NCBI GenBank assembly: GCA_030446505.1
Contig: JAUJND010000002.1
Location: 55,384-119,383, forward strand
Direction: 5' to 3'
Source: Chroococcidiopsidaceae cyanobacterium YX2bin18
GTDB taxonomy: Bacteria > Cyanobacteriota > Cyanobacteriia > Cyanobacteriales > Chroococcidiopsidaceae
Length of the DNA: 64,000 bases
Shown: positions 50,363 to 60,560 of the stretch, one piece after another
Layout of the letters: the number at the start of each line of letters is the position of its first letter
Numbering within the stretch: position 1 is the stretch's first letter
The notes under the pieces: generated by a model
Told to the model about the DNA's origin: nothing
What the model saw: only the letters and a program-made list of their open reading frames with translations
Databases searched by the model: none
Position numbers and translations under genes: made by a program

Positions 50363-51544
50363 ATGAAAAACTTATTTGCCGAACCAAAATTCAATTCATT
50401 TGTGGTTGCCAAATTTATTTAATTTTAAAGGTGGATTCAAGTATATTCTGGTTTTTTCTTGGAAGCAATACAAAGTGTTTATTCTGAGATGAATTACCAT
50501 GTTTTTCTGAAACATGATACTGATAATTCTGAAAATTTGTTCCATCGGAATAGAACTCATTTTCACTTTGCTGGAATTTTGCCTTTACCATTGCGGACTC
50601 CAAGTTTTGCTACCCAGATTATTAGCAGTGGGATCTGGCAACGCCCTAATTTAGTCATCTCAACTCATCTCAATTTCACCGTTGCTGCCTACTGGTTGAA
50701 ACGATTAGTTGGGATTCCCTACTGGACAGTTGCTCATGGTGTGGAAGCTTGGAATATTCAGCGTCCAGCTTTGCAAACTGCGCTACAATATGCAGATCGA
50801 ATTTTAGCTGTCAGTAGTTACACTCGCGATCGCCTGCTCAAAGCACAAAATCTTGACCCAGCAAAAATATCTCTGTTGCCCAACACCTTTGATACTAGTC
50901 GCTTTCAGATTAAACTAAAGCCGCAATACTTACTAAACCGTTATGGACTGACCGCGAAACAGCCGATTATCCTCACCGTTGCCAGATTAGACAGTATTGA
51001 GCGCTACAAAGGATATGACCAAATTCTGCAAGCTCTACCTGAGATTCGGCGTCAGGTTCCTACTATTCACTACCTTCTAGTTGGCAAGGGAAGCGATCGC
51101 CCCCGCATTGAAAAGTTGATCGCTCAACTTAATCTGCAAGAGTGTGTCACATTAACTGGATTTATTCCTGACGACGAACTTTGTGACCATTACAATATGT
51201 GCGATGTCTTTGCAATGCCGAGCAAATGCGAAGGTTTTGGCATTGTTTACCTAGAAGCATTAGCGTGTGGTAAACCCACGCTAGGAGGCAATCAAGATGG
51301 AGCAATTGACGCACTTTGTCACGGTGAACTGGGAGCTTTAGTTGACCCTGATGATATAGGAGCAATAGCCCAAACTCTGATTCAGATTGTGCAAGGTACT
51401 TATCCCCATCCCCTGATTTATCAACCTGAAGCCTTACGTCAAAAAGTTATTGATACTTTTGGATTCGAGCGCTTCAAACAAACGCTTGCCACTTATTTAG
51501 CGCCCTACTTGATGTCAAACCAGTCGGCGGAGACTCATTTTTAA
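50363..51544 (+). CDS. Glycosyltransferase family 4, apparent frameshift in the first 30 codons
   Basis: The long frame from 50459 covers about 360 residues with the GT4 motifs TVARLDSIERYKGYDQILQA and PSKCEGFGIVYLEALACGKP. Its true N-terminus lies upstream: HLWLPNLFNFKGG in one frame joins VYSGFFLEAIQSVYSE if one base is added near 50435, and the ATG at 50363 comes into frame if one A is removed from AAAAA. The stop overlaps the asparagine synthase start by one base. Confidence 0.82.
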
Positions 51545-53337
51545 TGTGTGGCATTGCTGGAATCATCACGCCTAGTTCCTATCAAGATCATCTCGACATT
51601 CTGATTCAACGGATGCAAAACGCATTACAGCACCGTGGACCAGACGATCAGGGCGTCTATATTTCCAGAGATCGGCAAGCGGCGATCACCCATACCCGTC
51701 TTTCCATCCTTGACCTCAGCCCAGCTGGACACCAACCAATGTCCACTACCGATGGGCGCTACTGGATTACATTCAACGGCGAAATTTATAACTTCTGGGA
51801 ATTGCGACGCACTCTTGTTTCCCAAGGAGAACAGTTCCATTCCCAAACAGACACCGAAGTCATCCTTAAGCTCTACCAGCGCACCGGTGCAGGCTGCGTG
51901 AATCACCTGCGGGGTATGTTTGCCTTCGCCATTTGGGATGACCTAGAAAAGACCTGCTTTCTAGCCCGTGATCCCTTAGGTATCAAACCCCTGTACTACT
52001 GGTTAGCTGGCTCAATGCTAGTTTTCGCCTCAGAACTTAAAAGCGTTCTGGCTACCGGACTACCTACCATCAGCCTGAGCCTAGAAGGGTTGTATGGCTA
52101 CCTCGTCAGCGGTTCCGTTCCAGAACCGCACACCTTGATTGCAGGAATCCACTGTTTACCAGCTGGGCATTGGCTACATTGGCAAGCTGGTCATCTAACC
52201 CAGAGCCAATATTGGCAAATCAATTTCACGTCTGAAGCCAGTTCTATCCCAGAAGCTGCCCAGAAAGTGCGCTATGCTCTGATTGACTCGATTAAGCATC
52301 ATTTTGTCAGTGATGTGCCAGTGGGTATTTTTCTCAGTGGGGGCATCGACTCCACCGCAATCGTTGCCTTATCCCGTCAAACTCAGACTCGTCAGCTACG
52401 CACCTACTCCATTGCTTTTGAGGAGCCTGACTGGGATGAAGGGGAGATTGCCCAAAAAGTTGCTGATACCTTTGGATGCGACCATACAGAATATAAAATG
52501 ACGGCATCACTAGGTCGTGAACTATTCCCTCAATTCTTAGCTGCCATCGATCAGCCGAGTATCGATGGCTTCAATACCTTCTGTGTCTCTCAGATTGCCC
52601 GAAAAGATGGCACCAAAGTAGTTCTCTCTGGATTAGGCGGGGATGAGCTATTCGGAGGATACCAGTCTTTTCAGAAAGTCCCGCAGATGGTGCGCTTGGG
52701 CAAGCGGTTCCAAGCACTTCAGCCAATCAGCACCGCCGTTGGTATGGGATTAGAGTATTGGGGAAAATCGCCACGAGTCAAGCGCCTGGGCGATTTCTTA
52801 CAGCAAATCCCAAGTTCGGCTGTCGCTTACCGTAGTTTTCGGGGTATTTTCTCTCACTGGGAAGCCTGTGCGATCGCCAAGCGATATCTCCCAGATAGGA
52901 TGTCCCCAATGCGCGGTAGCGGCAACTCCTCCCCCAATCTACCTTCCCTAGAAGACGAAGTGAGCCTGCTAGAAATTAGCTGCTATATGCACAATCAGTT
53001 GCTGCGAGATAGCGATGTCATGAGCATGGCTTGTGGACTGGAAGTGCGGGTGCCTTTTGTAGATCGCGTTTTAATTGAAGCGATCGCAGGCATTCCTAGC
53101 AATATTCGTCTTGCTCCCGGAAAGCAGCTGTTGATTCAAGCCGTTCCTGAATTGCCTAGCTGGGTTGTCAATCGTCCGAAACGGGGGTTCTCTTTCCCCT
53201 TTGAACAATGGATGACAGGAGAATGGCGTGATTACTTGCCTGACGTTGATTGCGACACCAACATCCCGTTAAAGCCCTGGTATCGTCGCTGGAGCCTGAG
53301 CATCTTCCAATATTGGTGGGAGCAGGTTTCGACATGA
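51544..53337 (+). CDS. asnB: Asparagine synthase (glutamine-hydrolysing)
   Basis: 597 residues. The mature enzyme begins with Cys2 (MCGIAGI), the class II glutaminase nucleophile, with [19 protein letters not shown] and the synthetase PP-loop [14 protein letters not shown]. It amidates aspartate or, in polysaccharide clusters, possibly uronic acids or amino acid side groups. It overlaps the GT genes on both sides (1 and 4 nt), so it belongs to the glycan operon rather than to amino acid metabolism. Confidence 0.92.
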   Translation: MCGIAGIITPSSYQDHLDILIQRMQNALQHRGPDDQGVYISRDRQAAITHTRLSILDLSPAGHQPMSTTDGRYWITFNGEIYNFWELRRTLVSQGEQFHSQTDTEVILKLYQRTGAGCVNHLRGMFAFAIWDDLEKTCFLARDPLGIKPLYYWLAGSMLVFASELKSVLATGLPTISLSLEGLYGYLVSGSVPEPHTLIAGIHCLPAGHWLHWQAGHLTQSQYWQINFTSEASSIPEAAQKVRYALIDSIKHHFVSDVPVGIFLSGGIDSTAIVALSRQTQTRQLRTYSIAFEEPDWDEGEIAQKVADTFGCDHTEYKMTASLGRELFPQFLAAIDQPSIDGFNTFCVSQIARKDGTKVVLSGLGGDELFGGYQSFQKVPQMVRLGKRFQALQPISTAVGMGLEYWGKSPRVKRLGDFLQQIPSSAVAYRSFRGIFSHWEACAIAKRYLPDRMSPMRGSGNSSPNLPSLEDEVSLLEISCYMHNQLLRDSDVMSMACGLEVRVPFVDRVLIEAIAGIPSNIRLAPGKQLLIQAVPELPSWVVNRPKRGFSFPFEQWMTGEWRDYLPDVDCDTNIPLKPWYRRWSLSIFQYWWEQVST

Positions 53338-54524
53338 AAGTGTTGCATATCATTCCCTCAGTTGCACCAGTGCGAGGTGGTCCCAGTCATGCCGTTTTGG
53401 CAATGGTCAAGGCATTGCGCTCTTGCGGTGTCGATGCTGAAATTGCAACAACGAACGACAATGGCCCTGATTTACTAAATGTACCCTTGCAGCAGCGCAT
53501 CGAGTACGAGCAAGTACCCATTTGCTTCTTTCCTCGGTTTTCGCCAGGGATTGCCTCTATACGAGAATTTGCCTTTTCTAGCCACTTAACCAACTGGTTC
53601 TGGCAACACCTTCCTGAGTATGACCTGTTGCACATCCATGCAATTTTTTCCTATCCGTCCACAGCAGCAATGGCGATCGCCCGCCTTAGAGGTATCCCTT
53701 ACATTGTTCGACCTCTAGGGCAGCTATGTGAATGGTCTTTGCAACAAAGTGCTCGTAAAAAGCAAATTTACCTGGTTCTAGTAGAACGCGCTAACCTCGA
53801 TCACAGCAAAGCGCTTCACTTCACCTCTCAGCAAGAACAACAAGAAGTATCCAAACTACCTCTGAAGTCACCAAGTTTTATCCTCCCGCATGGTCTTTCT
53901 ATACCTGTTCTCATCCCAGATGCTCGTCACCGACTGCGACAATTACTGCAAGTTCCCCAAGACGAACCTGTAATTTTATTCATGTCTCGCCTACACCCCA
54001 AAAAGGGCTTAGAATACCTCATTCCTGCTTTAGGGAAACTAGCACGACGCTTTACCTTCGTACTAGCAGGGAGTGGTTCTCCTGATTATGAAGCTGAGAT
54101 TGACGAGCTTTTGGTTGCTGCTGGCATTCGCGATCCGACATATCGTTCTGGATTTGTCGCGGATGAAATGAAAGCTATATTTTTGCAAGGAGCGGATATA
54201 TTTGCCCTAACTTCCCACTCGGAAAACTTTGGCGTTGCTGTCCTAGAGGCTTTAGCAGTAGGGCTACCTGTCCTTGTTACTCCTGGTGTTGCTTTGGCTT
54301 CTGTGGTTGAAGAGTATCAACTTGGCTATGTAGTAGAACTAGATGTGGCAGCGATCGCGTCTGACCTTCAACGTTGGCTGAATAATTCTCAACAAGCTAA
54401 AAAGATGGGCGATCGCGCTCATCAATTAATTCTTGAAAAATACACTTGGGATCGTATTGCTACCAGAATGATTCAGTTTTATCAGACTATCCTAGATGGT
54501 CAACCGCTTCAAGATCTGCCATGA
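53334..54524 (+). CDS. Glycosyltransferase family 4
   Basis: 396 residues from ATG 53334 ([20 protein letters not shown]), which overlaps the asnB stop as ATGA; an upstream TTG is not supported. GT4 features: [38 protein letters not shown] and [20 protein letters not shown]. The last ~115 bp, starting at a HIP1 octamer (54409), have two further copies at 55485 and 57249. The stop overlaps the DUF4351 gene by 4 nt. Confidence 0.9.
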   Translation: MKVLHIIPSVAPVRGGPSHAVLAMVKALRSCGVDAEIATTNDNGPDLLNVPLQQRIEYEQVPICFFPRFSPGIASIREFAFSSHLTNWFWQHLPEYDLLHIHAIFSYPSTAAMAIARLRGIPYIVRPLGQLCEWSLQQSARKKQIYLVLVERANLDHSKALHFTSQQEQQEVSKLPLKSPSFILPHGLSIPVLIPDARHRLRQLLQVPQDEPVILFMSRLHPKKGLEYLIPALGKLARRFTFVLAGSGSPDYEAEIDELLVAAGIRDPTYRSGFVADEMKAIFLQGADIFALTSHSENFGVAVLEALAVGLPVLVTPGVALASVVEEYQLGYVVELDVAAIASDLQRWLNNSQQAKKMGDRAHQLILEKYTWDRIATRMIQFYQTILDGQPLQDLP

Positions 54525-55484
54525 TTGACCACGATCGCTTGTTCAAAGAACTGCTCTCCACCTTCTTTGGGAGTTCATTGAGCTATTTTTTCCTGCTGTA
54601 GCTGCCTATCTGGAAACAGACTCCATCACATTTCTAGATAAAGAATTATTTACCGATGTCACTGCTGGAGAACGGCGTGAAGTCGATCTCGTTGTCAAAG
54701 CCCAGTTCAGAGGTCAAGACTCCTTCTTTTTAGTCCATGTTGAGCAACAATCCCAGCCACAAGCCGAGTTTGGGCGACGCATGTTCTCTTACTTTGCCCG
54801 GCTGCATGAGAAATATGCCTTACCCGTGTATCCAATTGTGGTCTTTTCTTTTGAGGTGCCTCAACGTTCAGAGCCAAATACCTATCGAGTAACATTTCCG
54901 GATAAAGTCGTTCTGGATTTTAACTATGCTGTCATCCAGCTAAACTGCCTCAATTGGCGAGAGTTTCTCCAACAACCGAATCCAGTAGCCGCAGCTTTAA
55001 TGGCAAGGATGCAAATCCAGCCAGCAGATAGACCCAAAGTCAAAGCGGAATGTTTACGTCTACTGGTGACCCTGCATTTAGATCCAGCTCGAATGCAACT
55101 CATTTCTGGGTTTATTGATACCTATCTACGACTGAATGCAGCAGAGGAAAAGCTCTTTCAACAAGAGCTAAGTAAAATTGAATTGGTTGAACAGGAACAA
55201 ATTATGGAAATCGTTACTAGTTGGATGGAGCAAGGAATTCAGCAGGGACTGTAACGAGGAAAAAAGAAGGCAAGCAAGAAGGCAAGCAAGAAGGCAAGCA
55301 AGAAGAGGCTCTGTTACTGATTCTGCGGCAACTTACTCGCCGTATCGGCACACTTGAGCCTGAGTTGCAAGAGCACATTCATAACCTATCGATTACCCAG
55401 TTAGAAGAATTGGCTGAAGCTCTATTGGACTTCTCGGCGATCGCAGATTTACAAACTTGGCTAAATTGCAACACCAAAATGTAA
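54521..55484 (+). CDS. DUF4351 / Rpn-type PD-(D/E)XK protein, copy 1, two apparent frameshifts
   Basis: About 320 residues if joined: [16 protein letters not shown], then [20 protein letters not shown] with the D...ExQ-type nuclease motif, [20 protein letters not shown], and the DUF4351 tail [20 protein letters not shown] and [20 protein letters not shown]. Adding a T to TTCTTTGGG near 54568 joins the first break; the second is near 55254. Related proteins are putative transposase-associated or recombination-promoting nucleases, with function uncertain. Coupled to the preceding GT. Confidence 0.7.
55266..55301 (+). repeat. Three tandem 12-bp units encoding GKQE
   Basis: GAAGGCAAGCAA is repeated three times exactly, inside the DUF4351 copy 1 gene. 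It encodes EGKQ/GKQE repeats in the hinge before the DUF4351 tail. Copy 2 of the gene has only about one and a half diverged units (GKQEGKREE), so the array is length-variable. Confidence 0.8.
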
Positions 55485-55600
55485 GCGATCACGCTCGTCA
55501 ATTAATTCTTAAAAAATACACTTGGAATTGTATTGCCTCAAACCTGATTGAGGTATACACAGCCATCCTCAAGCGAGAGCCTATTCCTACTTTTTATTAA
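55485..55600 (+). repeat. Duplicated glycosyltransferase tail, copy B
   Basis: Directly after the DUF4351 stop, GCGATCACGCTCGTCAATT begins a diverged copy of the last ~115 bp of the 53334 glycosyltransferase (tracts such as AAAAATACACTTGG are shared). It starts at a one-base-changed HIP1 octamer. It lies just ahead of a methyltransferase gene and encodes no complete protein. Confidence 0.7.
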
Positions 55601-55618
55601 CTGAGGTTCAACAAACCT

Positions 55619-56263
55619 ATGGAAACGATTTCTAGCAATTACGAATATCGCTATGCAGGCAGTAATGTAGGACATCATCATGCTTATTTACTCTCTCCAC
55701 TTCTGGAAATGTTCGCCCAAGAAACACTGTCCAGCCAGCAAAAGCCTCGTGTCCTGGATCTAGGTTGTGGCAATGGCAGTCTTAGCAACCTAATTGCAAA
55801 GCATGGTTATGAAGTCGTTGGAGTTGAGGAATCTGAAACAGGTTTTCAATCTGCTCGTCTTAGCTTTCCAGATTGCCACTTCATCCAGGCAAGTATTTAC
55901 GATCTACCCTATACCGAGTTGGGAAATTCCTTTGATATTGTCATTTCATCTGAAGTGATTGAACACTTACTTTATCCCAGAGTTAGTAAGGGCTGCAAAA
56001 AAATGTTTGAAACCAAATGGTCGTTTAATTATAACCACTCCCTATCACGGCTACTTAAAAATATTGTCCTTGCTCTTTCTGGGAAGATGGATCAACATTT
56101 TACCGTTCTTTGGGATGGTGGTCATGTGAAATTCTTCTCTGTAGCAACAATGACTGCTCTACTAGAATCAGAAGGTTTGGCAAATCTTAAATTTAAGTTT
56201 GCCGGGAGAATTCTTTATCTTTGGAAATCGATGTTATGTTCTAGCTCTATAGTTCAGATTTGA
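55619..56263 (+). CDS. SAM-dependent methyltransferase with a locally out-of-frame segment
   Basis: 214 residues. Motif I is VLDLGCGNGSLSNLIAKHGY, and IVISSEVIEHLLYP follows. Residues ~124-150 (VSKGCKKMFETKWSFNYNHS) make no sense, but the neighbouring frame gives LVRAAKKCLKPNGRLIITTP-like sequence and YHGYLK, the expected motif. A pair of opposite indels would explain this. Downstream HVKFFSVATMTALLESEGL is normal. It is the first gene of a small unit with a GT2 gene. Confidence 0.75.
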   Translation: METISSNYEYRYAGSNVGHHHAYLLSPLLEMFAQETLSSQQKPRVLDLGCGNGSLSNLIAKHGYEVVGVEESETGFQSARLSFPDCHFIQASIYDLPYTELGNSFDIVISSEVIEHLLYPRVSKGCKKMFETKWSFNYNHSLSRLLKNIVLALSGKMDQHFTVLWDGGHVKFFSVATMTALLESEGLANLKFKFAGRILYLWKSMLCSSSIVQI

Positions 56264-56294
56264 TATAAAAATTCATAGGACTATATCAATATCA

Positions 56295-57050
56295 ATGCTT
56301 GAAGAAGTAACTCCTCTCATCCTCACTTTCAACGAAGCGCTCAATATAGACCGTACCCTACAGCACTTGACATGGGCAAAGACAATTGTAGTTATTGATA
56401 GCTACAGTACTGACGAAACAATAAAAATTTTGCAGTCTTATCCCCAAGTCCAGATATTTCAGCGGGAATTCGACACACACACCAATCAATGGAACTACGG
56501 ACTACAGCAAGTAAAGACAGAGTGGGTGCTTTCACTAGATGCAGACTACTTATTAACTGACGACTTAATTTCTGAGCTAGATGCTTTACCAAAAGAGCCA
56601 CTAGTAGATGGTTATCTAGTTAGGTTTAAATATTGTGTTTGGCAAGCCGCTTCGCGGCACATTGCTTCCACCTCGTGAAGTCCTCTTTAAAAGAGAAAAG
56701 CCGTTTATGTTGATGACGGACATACACAGTTGTTGCACGTAGATGGTCAGTCATGCATACTTTCATCCTATATTCATCATGATGATCGCAAACCCCTGAG
56801 CCGATGGCTATGGGCTCAAGACCGATATCTGCTCATTGAAGCAAAGAAACTATTAGAAACTCCTGCCAAGGAACTCAGTTTTGGCGATCGCATCCGAAGA
56901 CAAAAAATTATTGCTCCCTTTATAATCCTGATCTATTGCTTAGTTTTCAAAGGAGGAATATTAGACGGGTGGGCTGGCTGGTATTACGCATTCCAGCGAA
57001 TGCTAGCTGAAATTCTGCTTTCAATTCGTTTGATAGAAAGAGATATGTAG
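56295..57050 (+). CDS. Glycosyltransferase family 2 (lipopolysaccharide core type), apparent frameshifts
   Basis: About 250 residues joined: TPLILTFNEALNIDRTLQHL, VVIDSYSTDETIKIL, LSLDADYLLTDDLISELD, then in shifted frames GKPLRGTLLPPREVLFKREK, LLHVDGQSCILSSYIHHDDR and the C-terminal IAPFIILIYCLVFKGGILDG membrane-associated helix. Breaks near 56640 and 56690; the second is fixed by one A in an A-run. Such enzymes resemble WaaE/KdtX-type GT2 proteins. Confidence 0.72.
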
Positions 57051-57152
57051 CATAAGTGTAGCAATCAGGAGGGATTTCTGGCTCTACTCTTAATTTTGGA
57101 TATGTGATCACCTAACTGAAACTCCTCTAGCAAATTAGTAGAAAGCACGCTG

Positions 57153-57256
57153 ATGAAAAATATTTATTACAGGCGCAAGAATTACCGTTTTTTCTGTTTG
57201 GCACGTGACTTGATATTAGTGCTGATCAGATGATTCCTATACGAAAGAGCGATCGC
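57153..57256 (+). pseudogene. YdcF-type gene N-terminal remnant truncated at a HIP1 site
   Basis: MKNIYYRRKNYRFFCLARDL aligns with the start of the intact ydcF-like gene at 60561 (KGYRFFCWASALLLALIS). Similarity continues through CTGATCAG and the following bases up to GCGATCGC at 57249, and then stops. Beyond the octamer the sequence matches the glycosyltransferase tail. Confidence 0.65.
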
Positions 57257-57364
57257 ACCTGTCAGTTAATTTTTGAACCAAACACCTGAGAGCGTATTAC
57301 CACCAGTAATGATTAAGATTTACAAGGCTATCCTAGACGACCGCCTGGTTCAACAACTGGCATG
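57249..57364 (+). repeat. Duplicated glycosyltransferase tail, copy C
   Basis: Starting at the HIP1 octamer (57249-57256), the sequence follows the end of the 53334 glycosyltransferase gene (GTTAATTTTTGAA, GCGTATTACCACCAG, CTATCCTAGA) and ends in the same CATGATTGACCACGA junction that starts the next DUF4351 gene. It is fused to a ydcF-like 5' remnant. Confidence 0.75.
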
Positions 57365-58314
57365 ATTGACCACGACCGCTTGTTCAAAGAACTGCTTTCC
57401 TCGTTCTTTGGGAATTTATCGAACTTTTCTTTCCTACTGTAACCACTTATCTTGAACGAGACTCCATCACATTTCTAGACAAAGAACTGTTCACAGATGT
57501 AACTTCAGGAGAGCGCCGTGAAGCCGACCTCGTAGTTAAAGCCCGTTTTAGAGACCAAGATTCATTCTTCTTAATCCATTGCGAACATCAATCGCAACCC
57601 GAAGCCGATTTTGGGCGACGCATATTTCGCTACTTTGCTCGTCTGTACGAAAAATATGCCCTACCTGTATACCCAGTGGTTCTATTTTCTTACAATACGC
57701 CTCAGCGGACAGAAACAAGCTCTCATCAAATAGTATTTCCTGATAAGACTGTGCTGGAGTTCAACTATTCTGTAATTTAGCTCAATCGTCTTCATTGGAG
57801 GGACTTTCTCCGCCAGGAAATCCGATTGCGGCAGTTCTGATGGCAAAAATGCAGATCCAGCCAGAAGACAGACCCAAAGTAAAAATTAGAATGTTTGCGC
57901 TTGCTAGCTACTCTTTCACCTAGACGCGGCTAGAATGCAGCCTGGTTTCTGGCTTTTATTGATACCTACCTGCGCTTGAATCCACAAGAGGAACATCTGT
58001 TTCAGGCGGAACTGGGTAGATGGGACTAGTTGAGCAGGAGGAAGTTATGAGAATTGTTACTAGTTGGATGGAGCAGGGGCTGGAGCAAGGACTGCAACAA
58101 GGTAAACAAGAAGGTAAACGAGAAGAGGCTCTATTACTTATCCTACGCCAGCTCAACCGCCGTGTCGGTGCAATTGATTCAAAAGTTGCACGAGCAGATT
58201 CGTAGCCTATCTATTTCTCAGTTAGAAGAGTTAGGTGAAGCCCTGTTAGATTTTTCAGCTCTATCTGATTTGAGGGCTTGGTTAGAATCACCAGGCAAGC
58301 TTATAGATGATTGA
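57362..58314 (+). pseudogene. DUF4351 / Rpn-type protein, copy 2, frameshifted
   Basis: Diverged copy of the 54521 gene: [56 protein letters not shown], an in-frame TAG where copy 1 has CAG (near 57778), and tail parts [20 protein letters not shown] and [20 protein letters not shown]. Several frame changes. Like copy 1 it starts in an ATGA overlap with a glycosyltransferase tail. The stop overlaps the region of the next ydcF copy. Confidence 0.65.
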
Positions 58315-58351
58315 ACGGCAATTCGGTGAGCAGAATAAAAAAGAAAAGTTG

Positions 58352-58920
58352 ATGAAATTTCATCACAAACGTAAGAAATACCATTTTCTCTGTTTGACAA
58401 CTGCCTTGTTGATGCTACTCAGCATTATTCCTATAAGACTAGCGATCGCCATTACCAAGCTCCCCTCCCCCATGCCATTCTCACCTTAGGCGGTGGTTCA
58501 GAGCGAGAAAAGTTTACTGCCCAATTTGCCCAAACGCATCCATCCCTAGAAATTTGGGTTTCTTCTGGCACACGCACCAACCAAGCACATGAGATTTTTT
58601 CAAGCCGCAGGTATTTCAAATACAAGGGTACATATCGACCGCCGTGCTGTTGATACCGTAACTAACTTCACCTCTTTAATCCAAGACTTTAAAAACCGAC
58701 ACTTTCAGCATCTCTACTTGATTACTTCCGATTTTCATATGGCTCGCTCAAAGGCGATCGCCACCTTCGTCCTTGGTAGCCAGAGCATTGCCTTTACTCC
58801 AGTCTCCATTCTATCAAACCAACCGTCTGAATCGTGGTTCCACATTCTGCGCGATAGTGGTCGTGCCATCCTCTAGATCGTTACAGGTCGCACCGGAGCC
58901 AGCCTTAATCCTCACAAAGA
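58352..58920 (+). pseudogene. YdcF/ElyC-like (DUF218) gene, copy with nonsense mutation and frameshifts
   Basis: MKFHHKRKKYHFLCLTTALL with an N-terminal membrane anchor, then in shifted frames LTLGGGSEREKFTAQFAQTH and RAVDTVTNFTSLIQDFKNRH and LITSDFHMARSKAIATFVLG. Near its end CTCTAGATC replaces the CTTTGGCTC of the intact copy, turning Trp into a stop (TAG at 58874), a substitution rather than a run-length error. It directly follows DUF4351 copy 2. Confidence 0.7.
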
Positions 58921-58922
58921 CT

Positions 58923-59321
58923 TTACCTCAACAAGCGCTGCCGTTCAGTTAGGCGCTTATCACTATTCAACTGAAGCAGGCTGATAGTTGTTCGCCCTTC
59001 AATAGTCAACCCTACAAGCCTTGTTTCCTCACACTTGAAGTGTTCTTTCCAGTTTTGTGTACGTGGATTAAAGATAAAACTGAAGGCTCCTGTCAGCGGA
59101 TCGAAAGAGCCTAGATCTGTACCTTTATGACGGTTACAGCGCCAGCAAGCAAGTGCCAAATTATCTGGCTCAGTAGTACCACCGTGCTTTTCTGGTATTA
59201 CATGATCGACTTCGTGTGGGAAGAAAGCAACACCCGCAGGCAGTAGGCAATACTCACATCCGTGATTCGCTCGTTCTGTAACGAGGCGGCGAAGCGCAGT
59301 GGAGATATAGGTCGCACTCAC
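58923..59321 (-). CDS. HNH endonuclease
   Basis: 132 residues. HNH core: CEYCLLPAG, FPHEVDHVIPEKHGG, LALACWRCNRHKGTDLG, with two Cys pairs for zinc and the catalytic His. The C-terminal GLTIEGRTTISLLQLN is shared by a cyanobacterial subfamily encoded after a small partner gene, as here (gap 5 nt). Whether it is a toxin, a homing enzyme or a defence nuclease is unknown. Confidence 0.85.
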   Translation of the reverse strand: MSATYISTALRRLVTERANHGCEYCLLPAGVAFFPHEVDHVIPEKHGGTTEPDNLALACWRCNRHKGTDLGSFDPLTGAFSFIFNPRTQNWKEHFKCEETRLVGLTIEGRTTISLLQLNSDKRLTERQRLLR

Positions 59322-59326
59322 AGGTA

Positions 59327-59664
59327 TTAGTTAAGATAAGGCAGGCTACCAGCTTTGAGTAGGATCACTAAATGTTCGATCTGCTCACAATCTTCGCTCT
59401 ACGCGCTCCGCAGATGTAAGTTCGCCAGAACGCTCGCGCGCTAGCAAAGTTCGCAGGCGCTCTTTATTTTCAGGTGTGGAACTGAAGGCTGCCATCTGTT
59501 GAGGTGTGGGATTCGTGGCAAGAAAATTGACGATATAACGGTAAATCTGGGGCTGGCACTGCTGGCTGTTGAAGGCTAAGAGCAAGTAACTCAGGAAGGC
59601 GATCGCCTATCTGTTGAAGCTGTTCAGACAGTTCTTCAGGTACTTCAAAGACAATTTTCGGCAC
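59327..59664 (-). CDS. Small partner protein of the HNH nuclease, apparent frameshifts
   Basis: From GTG 59664: PKIVFEVPEELSEQLQQIGD, ELLALSLQQPAVPA, then in another frame YRYIVNFLATNPTPQQMAAF, RLRTLLARERSGELTSAE and, one more frame over, IEHLVILLKAGSLPYLN. About 110 residues joined, with breaks near 59560 and 59400. I recall this protein type preceding HNH nucleases of this subfamily in cyanobacteria; it looks like an antitoxin or specificity partner, but that is unproven. Confidence 0.55.
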
Positions 59665-59768
59665 GGTTGGGGGCCAGAGTAAATTCAACAATCATTGTAT
59701 CGGTGATGGAAATGCTGTAGCCGACTCTGCCCTTAAATTTCGTGCGCGATCGCCTGATCCAGATTTAG

Positions 59769-60453
59769 TCAGGCAAGAGTATCAGGATCAACACCTAGCG
59801 ATCTCAGCTTTTCAGCTAAACGTTCAGCTCGTTGCTGAGCAATTTCTTTCTCTTGCTTTTCTTGATCAGTGGCTTCCTCAGGCGTAGGAATAATGGTTGC
59901 CTTCAGCGTCAAAGTAGCGCAATTTCCTTTGTTCAAGACCTAGATAGAACCCAAGTAATTCACTCCAGCGCCAGCCTTGAGAGTTAGGAATAATTGCTTC
60001 ATACTATACCCGATAAGTCGAAATCCTTCAAATTCAAGCTATCTGGTGAAACCAGAAATACTCTGTGTCCGAAAGCGATCTTGATAAAGCGATTTTTTTA
60101 GGTTTCTATCTGTTGTGGCAGTTGATTCTGAAAGCAGTTCAATAATTAAGTCAGGATACTTGCCATCCCCTCCTCCCAGATGACCCATGATTTTCGGGGA
60201 TGCTTTGTTGTATTCTTAACTAGAAAAAAGTCTGGTCCTCTAAAGTCTTTGTTGCGAAGCTGTTGTCGGCTGAAGTAAATAGAGAGGTTAGCGCCACAAA
60301 AAAGTCAGTGCGGTCACGCCATAGCCATTCCAGACAACTAACTAGGAGCAGCAACTGTATATAGTGTAAGGAACTTTCCATTTCTGGCTCTTCGCTTAAT
60401 AGCAGATTACCATCTGGCATCATTGCTTCTAGTTGTTGAGGTGTCAAAACCAT
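59769..60453 (-). pseudogene. Uma2 family (DUF820) gene, frameshifted
   Basis: MVLTPQQLEAMMPDGNLLLS, HYIQLLLLVSCLEWLWRDR, then in other frames GGKYPDLIIELLSESTATTD, YQDRFRTPEYFWFHPDSLNL and a coiled tail TPEEATDQEKQEKEIAQQRA ending LGVDPDTLA. This is the second Uma2 subtype, with a C-terminal coiled coil. Several frame changes between 60290 and 59900. It and the HNH pair separate two ydcF-like copies. Confidence 0.65.
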
Positions 60454-60490
60454 CGGGTGCTACCTCATAAGCGTGTGATTTAATTATGGC

Positions 60491-60530
60491 ACTGGGCAAA
60501 GATGGGTCTAGTTGAGCAGGAGAAAGCGAG
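60491..60530 (+). pseudogene. Short remnant of a third DUF4351 gene
   Basis: ACTGGGCAAAGATGGGTCTA and the following GTTGAGCAGGAGAAAG match the DUF4351 copy 2 sequence near 58012-58045 (GATGGGACTAGTTGAGCAGG) with few changes. It ends about 30 bp before the intact ydcF-like gene, mirroring the DUF4351-ydcF order of the previous unit. Confidence 0.55.
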
Positions 60531-60560
60531 GAATAATTAGGACTTATTGAATTGGAATAG

